This document shows positions 59,840 to 64,000 of a stretch of 64,000 nt of DNA, one piece after another (position 1 is the stretch's first letter; each line of letters begins with the position of its first letter). Source of the stretch: an uncultured Oscillospiraceae bacterium (GTDB lineage: Bacteria > Bacillota > Clostridia > Oscillospirales > Oscillospiraceae); NCBI GenBank assembly GCA_949841355.1, contig CATKZP010000003.1, positions 62,001 through 126,000 on the forward strand, written 5' to 3'. The translations under genes were made by a program, and so were the position numbers. The notes beneath the pieces were generated by a model. It was not told the origin of the DNA. It ran no database searches and was given only the letters and a program-made list of their open reading frames with translations.

Positions 59840-60573
59840 GAGTTTGTGGTGTGACAGACATAGGCTGTCATCGAAAGGACAACCAGGACAGCTACGCCAT
59901 CCGGCAATTGGATGAGGGAACTGTTCTGCTGGTGGTATGCGACGGCATGGGCGGCGCTCAGGCGGGCAGCGTGGCGAGCTCGGTGGCGGTGGAGGTGTTC
60001 ACCGCCGCGGTGGCGGAGCAGCTGGCTCAGGGCGTCCCGGACGACCCGGACCAGCGCAAACAGGTGCTGGGCGGCGCGTGTGTCCAGGCCAATGAGCGGG
60101 TGTTCCAGATGAGCAGGGAAAACCCGGCGTATGATGGTATGGGCACCACGCTGGTGGCCGCCCTGGTTCTGCCCGGAGGGGTCTACGTGGTCAACGTGGG
60201 GGACAGCCGGGGCTATCTGCTGGAGGGGGGTGCCATCCGCCAGGTGACGGTGGACCACTCGCTGGTGCAGCTGCTGGTGGACCGGGGGGAGATCACGCCG
60301 GCCCAGGCTCGTATCCATCCTCAAAAGAACCTGATTACTCGGGCTCTGGGGGTGGAGAGGCGCGTGGAGTATGACTTGAGCCGGCTGTCACCGCAGCCGG
60401 GCAGCCGCCTGCTGCTGTGCAGCGACGGGCTGAGCAATCTATTGGATGATGATATGCTGCTGCGTCTCAGCGGCCAGGAGGAGGACCCGGAGCGGTTCTG
60501 CCATGTGCTGCTGGAGTGGGCATTGGAGCGGGGCGCGCCGGACAACGTGACCGTTGTGCTGGCGCAGCTGTGA
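59836..60573 (+). CDS. prpC: PP2C-type Ser/Thr protein phosphatase PrpC
   Basis: 245 residues from TTG 59836, with GAGGAGGGA 5 nt upstream; a weak start codon inside the rlmN stop. It dephosphorylates targets of the PASTA kinase. Metal-binding motifs are DIGCHRKDNQDSYAI, VVCDGMGGAQAGSVAS, VNVGDSRGYLLEGG, LLLCSDGLSNLLDDD and PDNVTVVLAQL. Paired with pknB 18 nt downstream, as in most Firmicutes. Confidence 0.96.
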   Translation: MRVCGVTDIGCHRKDNQDSYAIRQLDEGTVLLVVCDGMGGAQAGSVASSVAVEVFTAAVAEQLAQGVPDDPDQRKQVLGGACVQANERVFQMSRENPAYDGMGTTLVAALVLPGGVYVVNVGDSRGYLLEGGAIRQVTVDHSLVQLLVDRGEITPAQARIHPQKNLITRALGVERRVEYDLSRLSPQPGSRLLLCSDGLSNLLDDDMLLRLSGQEEDPERFCHVLLEWALERGAPDNVTVVLAQL

Positions 60574-60591
60574 CGAGGAGGAACTTTTACC

Positions 60592-62676
60592 ATGGATCAA
60601 TACATAGGTAAAATGCTCGACAACCGATATGAGATCTTGGAGTGTATCGGTACCGGGGGCATGGCGGTGGTGTATAAGGCCCGGGACCACCGGCTCAACC
60701 GGCTGGTGGCCATCAAGATCTTAAAGCCGGAGCTGGCCAATGACGCGGATTTCCGCCGCCGCTTCCATGACGAGTCCCAGGCGGTGGCCATGCTGTCCCA
60801 CGCCAATATCGTATCCGTATATGATGTGAGCAATTCCGACGGCCTGAACTATATCGTGATGGAGCTCATCGACGGGCTTACCCTGAAGCAGTATATGAAG
60901 CGCCGGGGCACCCCCCTGAACTGGCGGGAGGCCCAGCACTTCATCACCCAGATCATGCGGGCGCTGAGCCACGCCCACGGCCGAGGGATCATTCACCGGG
61001 ACATCAAGCCCCACAACATCATGGTTTTGCGTGACGGCAGCGTGAAGGTCACCGATTTCGGGATCGCCCAGCTGGCCAGCGCCGCCCAGAACACCATGAC
61101 CCAGGAGGCCATCGGTTCGGTCCACTATATCTCGCCGGAGCAGGCCAAGGGCAGCCATGTGGACTGCCGCACGGACATCTATTCCGCCGGCGTGGTGCTG
61201 TACGAGATGCTCACCGGCCGCCTTCCCTTCGAGGGGGACACCCCGGTGGCGGTGGCCATCCAGCACATCAAGTCCATTCCCGTCCCTCCCTGCGACCTGA
61301 ACCCGGACGTGCCCCGGGCGCTGGAGGCCATCACCATGAAGGCCATGGCCCCTGAGCTGCCCCAGCGGTACGCCTCCGCCGAGGAGATGCTGGACGACCT
61401 GAAGGAGTTCCGCAAGAACCCGGACTTCCAGGTGGCCACGGCCCCGGAGGCGGACGCCTCCGACGAGCCAACCATGGTGGTGCCCGCCAAGGTAATCACC
61501 GCCTCGGTGCGGGTGCCGGTGGAGCGCCGGGAGCCGGAGCGCTCCGCCCAGCCCGAGCGGAAGGAGCGCCGCCGCCGGGAGGAGGACGACTACGATTACG
61601 ACGACGAGCCGCCCCGCCGGGGCAGTGCCATTCCCGCAGTGGCGGCGGTGCTGGTCATCCTGTTTTTCATCGTGGGCATGGGCTATTTCCTCATCAATTT
61701 CTTCCTCAAGGACCTGTTTGCCGAGGCGCCTGAGTATGAAGTGCCCAACCTGCTGGGCTATACCCTGAACCAGCTGGAGCAGAACAAGAGCATTCTGGGC
61801 GACTTCGAGCTGGAGGTGCGGGGCACGGTCTACAGCACGGAGTACCCCGAGGGACAGATCTGCGAGCAGAGCCCCGAGGGCAAGACCCGGGTGCGGGAGG
61901 GCGACAAGACCATCACCGTCAGCGTCAGCGGCGGCGAGGACAATATGTATATGCCCGATGTGGAGGGCTGGGACGCGCGCAAGGCGCTGGCCATGCTCCA
62001 GGATGAGATGGGGCTGCGGGTAGCCCAGGAATTCACCTCGTCCGACACCATCGCGGAGGGCTATGTGATTTCCTATACCCCCATGGCAAAGACCCGGGTG
62101 GGGGAGGGCTACCAGATGGATGTGACCATCCTCATCAGCACCGGCCCGGATACGCCGCAGGCCACAGTGACCCGGTTCCTGAACGTCCCCATTGAGGACG
62201 CCAAGGCTCAGATCACCCAGCTGGGGCTGACGGTGGGCAAGGTGGACGAGTATTACAGCGACGAGTACGCCGAGGGCCGGGTGATGTGGCAGAGCGTGAA
62301 CCCCGGGGAACAGGTGGACAAGGGGAGAGCCATTGACCTATGGGTCAGCAAGGGGGCGGAAGCGCCGCCGGAGCCCACTCCCTCGGAGGCGCCGGAGGTG
62401 AGCGAATCGCCGGAGCCGAGCGACATGCCGGCAGAGCCCACCGTGGACGTGGGCATCCCCACCAGCACCCAGACCATTACGGTAAATCTGGACGCCTATA
62501 GCGGGAGCGTCCTTGTGACCATCATCGTGGGGCAGAACACCATTTTTGATAATACGGTGGACGCCAATTTGAACAATGTGGTCAGCCGGACGGTGTCTGC
62601 CTCCGGGCTGCAGCACGTGTACGTCTATATCGACCGGACGCTGGTTGAAAGCTATCCTCTGGATTTCAGGCAATGA
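60592..62676 (+). CDS. pknB: Ser/Thr protein kinase with PASTA domains (PknB/PrkC)
   Basis: 694 residues. The cytosolic kinase domain (1-270) has the P-loop IGTGGMAVVYKARD, Lys42, catalytic HRDIKPHN (His135-Asp137) and VTDFGIAQL. A juxtamembrane stretch rich in Arg, Glu and Asp (RRRREEDDYDYDDEPPRRGS-like) leads to one membrane helix (about 345-370). Three extracellular PASTA repeats (about 383-450, 452-522, 525-590) bind muropeptides. A Pro/Glu/Ser linker and an extra C-terminal beta-rich domain (about 620-694) follow. It overlaps rsgA by 4 nt. Confidence 0.96.
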   Translation: MDQYIGKMLDNRYEILECIGTGGMAVVYKARDHRLNRLVAIKILKPELANDADFRRRFHDESQAVAMLSHANIVSVYDVSNSDGLNYIVMELIDGLTLKQYMKRRGTPLNWREAQHFITQIMRALSHAHGRGIIHRDIKPHNIMVLRDGSVKVTDFGIAQLASAAQNTMTQEAIGSVHYISPEQAKGSHVDCRTDIYSAGVVLYEMLTGRLPFEGDTPVAVAIQHIKSIPVPPCDLNPDVPRALEAITMKAMAPELPQRYASAEEMLDDLKEFRKNPDFQVATAPEADASDEPTMVVPAKVITASVRVPVERREPERSAQPERKERRRREEDDYDYDDEPPRRGSAIPAVAAVLVILFFIVGMGYFLINFFLKDLFAEAPEYEVPNLLGYTLNQLEQNKSILGDFELEVRGTVYSTEYPEGQICEQSPEGKTRVREGDKTITVSVSGGEDNMYMPDVEGWDARKALAMLQDEMGLRVAQEFTSSDTIAEGYVISYTPMAKTRVGEGYQMDVTILISTGPDTPQATVTRFLNVPIEDAKAQITQLGLTVGKVDEYYSDEYAEGRVMWQSVNPGEQVDKGRAIDLWVSKGAEAPPEPTPSEAPEVSESPEPSDMPAEPTVDVGIPTSTQTITVNLDAYSGSVLVTIIVGQNTIFDNTVDANLNNVVSRTVSASGLQHVYVYIDRTLVESYPLDFRQ

Positions 62677-63560
62677 CGGGCCAAATTGTCAAAGCCCTGA
62701 GCGGATTTTACTATGTGGACACGGGGGATGGGGCGCCCATCCCCTGCCGGGGCCGGGGCCGGCTGCGCCACCAGCGGGTTACGCCATTGGTGGGCGACCG
62801 GGTGGACATCACAGTCACCAGCGAGGGAACGGGGATGGTGGACACCATTCTGCCCCGGAAAAACCAGTTCCAGCGCCCCGCCGTGGCCAACATCGACCAA
62901 ATGGTGATTGTGTGCTCCGGGGCTGTCCCGGTCACCGATCCCTTCCTCATCGACCGCATGGCAGCTATGGCGGAGTGGAAGGGCTGTCAGCCCCTCATCG
63001 TATTCAATAAGTGCGACCTGGAGCGGGCGGACGGCCTGGCGCAGCTGTACCGCAGCGCCGGCTTTCCCACCCTCCAGGTGAGCGCGGAGACGGGGGAAGG
63101 GGTGGACAGCCTCGCCGCCGCAATAGCAGAAAAGGTATCTGCCTTTACAGGAAATTCCGGGGTGGGAAAGTCCAGCATCCTCAACGCCCTGCACCCGGGC
63201 TTCGCCCTGGAGGTGGGCGAGGTGAGCGAAAAGCTGGGCCGCGGCCGGCACACCACCCGCCATGTGGAGCTGTTCCCGGTAGCCGGAGGCTTGGTGGCGG
63301 ACACGCCGGGGTTCTCCTCCTTTGACGTGGATCAGATGGAGGCCATCCCAAAGACGGAGCTGGCCGCCGCGTTTCGGGAATTCGCCCCCTATCTGGACCG
63401 CTGCCGTTTTCAGGGCTGCGCCCATGTGAAGGAGCGGGGCTGCGCCGTCCGGGAGGCGCTGGAGGCGGGAGAAATCGCGCCCAGCCGCCACGCCAGCTAC
63501 GTCCGGCTGTACGAGCAGGCCAAAGAGGTCCCGGACTGGAAGCTGGCGAAAGAGAAGTGA
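62673..63560 (+). CDS. rsgA: Ribosome small-subunit GTPase RsgA
   Basis: 295 residues. A circularly permuted GTPase that assists 30S maturation. The N-terminal OB fold is followed by G4 IVFNKCDLERAD, G5 VSAETGEGVD, then G1 FTGNSGVGKSSILNAL and G3 DTPGFSSFDVDQM. The zinc-binding C-terminal region holds CRFQGCAHVKERGCAVREAL. ATGA overlap with pknB. A 17-bp terminator hairpin follows; rpe and thiN, often next in Bacillus, are absent. Confidence 0.96.
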   Translation: MTGQIVKALSGFYYVDTGDGAPIPCRGRGRLRHQRVTPLVGDRVDITVTSEGTGMVDTILPRKNQFQRPAVANIDQMVIVCSGAVPVTDPFLIDRMAAMAEWKGCQPLIVFNKCDLERADGLAQLYRSAGFPTLQVSAETGEGVDSLAAAIAEKVSAFTGNSGVGKSSILNALHPGFALEVGEVSEKLGRGRHTTRHVELFPVAGGLVADTPGFSSFDVDQMEAIPKTELAAAFREFAPYLDRCRFQGCAHVKERGCAVREALEAGEIAPSRHASYVRLYEQAKEVPDWKLAKEK

Positions 63561-63597
63561 AAAACGCCCCTTCGAGCACAGCTCGAAGGGGCGTTTT
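63561..63597 (+). terminator. Intrinsic terminator of the priA-rsgA operon
   Basis: 17-bp perfect stem AAAACGCCCCTTCGAGC (63561-63577) with its complement (63581-63597), ACA loop, ending in TTTT; directly after the rsgA stop. Confidence 0.95.
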
Positions 63598-63668
63598 CTA
63601 TTCTATTGTGTCAAAAGGGCGTTAAGTCCGCCTTTTGCATGTATTCAATTGTGAGGCCCAATGACCCG

Positions 63669-63776
63669 TCAGCCGTTCAGGTAGGGGTAGTAGGCCACAT
63701 AGCAAAAGACGTCCATTTCGCGGCTGTCCGCGCCGTTGCGCTCCCGCAGCTCCATGAGCTCGCAGCTGTCAAACAT
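63669..63776 (-). CDS. 35-residue small protein, unknown
   Basis: From ATG 63776 to TGA 63669 on the minus strand, 35 codons. A perfect AAAGGAGGTG Shine-Dalgarno sits about 8 nt before the ATG and a promoter-like element lies further upstream. The product begins MFDSCELMELRERNGADSRE and ends VAYYPYLNG, with two cysteines (positions 5 and 25) and an amphipathic first half. It resembles no family I know; a small regulatory or modified peptide is possible. The only longer frame in this stretch, on the + strand, has no ribosome binding site. Confidence 0.6.
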   Translation of the reverse strand: MFDSCELMELRERNGADSREMDVFCYVAYYPYLNG

Positions 63777-63803
63777 CTGGACACACCTCCTTTCTATGGA
63801 CTG

Positions 63804-63832
63804 AGTATACTACCTTTCGGAGAAAAATGGAA
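63804..63832 (-). promoter_or_regulatory. Possible promoter for the 35-residue gene
   Basis: On the minus strand TTCCAT (63827-63832), 17 nt, TATACT (63804-63809), about 28 nt before ATG 63776. The -35 is weak. From 63833 to the window end the sequence is AT-rich and no gene is seen. Confidence 0.4.
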
Positions 63833-64000
63833 GAGCCAGACTATATGATATCACCAAAAAATCATCTGAATTTTTGTGCAATAAGCAGACAAAAAGAAAA
63901 GTAGAAACGTATTTCCTTCAAAAATAAGGCTTGACCGCATGTGATTGAGCAAAAAATGAATGAACAGGACAGCCTTCTTTCACATATGCTGATATATCAT

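Noticed and set aside
63606-63848. 80-codon + strand frame after rsgA
   Set aside because: No ribosome binding site, starts beside the terminator, and overlaps the minus-strand 35-codon gene that has an ideal Shine-Dalgarno.
1-64000. CRISPR arrays, insertion sequences, prophage, rRNA
   Set aside because: No regularly spaced repeats, transposase or integrase signatures, terminal inverted repeats with duplications, phage modules or rRNA sequence were seen on either strand.

Overview
The window is 64 kb of a GC-rich chromosome from a spore-forming member of the Clostridia, most likely the Oscillospiraceae (Flavonifractor / Pseudoflavonifractor / Intestinimonas type). The reasons are a high GC content together with Firmicute operons: scpA-scpB, cdaA-cdaR, remA-gmk-rpoZ, and priA-def-fmt-rsmB-rlmN-prpC-pknB-rsgA. 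The ispH-S1 gene fusion, YtfJ and SpoIID-type spore proteins, Rex and a CarD protein point the same way. The genus is an inference. Most genes lie on the + strand, and nearly every SigA-type promoter found has a 17-nt spacer. A perfect 16-bp parS site at 12856-12871 suggests the window is in the origin-proximal part of the chromosome.

Layout. 1-3.6 kb: a minus-strand signalling locus (partial HD-type protein and a frameshifted hybrid histidine kinase), then a frameshifted TfoX-C protein. 3.6-8.7 kb: tgt, yajC, a TIGR04086 membrane protein, greA, lysS and a TrmH-type methylase. 8.7-14.2 kb: dprA, topA, an inserted regulator module (XRE gene, 19-bp palindrome, amber-interrupted small gene, parS) and trmFO. 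14.2-21 kb: plsX, acpP, rnc, scpA, scpB, DUF2953, ytfJ, dacF, rluB (lipid synthesis, chromosome segregation, spore wall). 21-27.7 kb: RpiR regulator, BaiN-like flavoprotein, cmk, plsC, ispH-S1 fusion, DUF362 ferredoxin.

27.7-31.4 kb (minus strand): an ABC exporter with its XRE regulator, and an XRE protein carrying about 15 glycine-led five-residue repeats. 31.6-37.7 kb: deoC and a nucleoside-type BMP/ABC transporter (lipoprotein, ATPase, two permeases) behind a structured leader; together these fit nucleoside salvage. 37.8-41.4 kb (minus strand): CmpB-type membrane protein, DUF4364, and three genes for peptidoglycan-binding/SpoIID proteins without signal peptides. 41.5-47 kb: rex, an SLH protein, tRNA-Arg(ACG), a CarD-type protein, ispD, ispF, DUF3343 and a cysteine desulfurase. 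47-53.4 kb: one tightly packed run cdaA-cdaR-DUF5685-dnaJ-like-membrane protein-yicC-remA-gmk-rpoZ. 53.5-63.6 kb: the priA to rsgA run (replication restart, N-terminal formyl-Met processing, rRNA methylation, PASTA kinase/phosphatase). After its terminator comes a 35-codon minus-strand gene.

No IS element, prophage, CRISPR array or rRNA was seen. The most interesting signals are regulatory. The dacF start lies in a terminator-like hairpin that also hides its ribosome binding site, and a SigF/SigG-type promoter would start transcription inside the hairpin's left arm. A similar arrangement sits before the TIGR04086 gene. The ispH-S1 fusion has a near-perfect internal ribosome binding site exactly at the domain junction. 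The XRE module has overlapping divergent promoters embedded in a palindrome. Three genes are visibly broken: two by small deletions and one by an amber codon.
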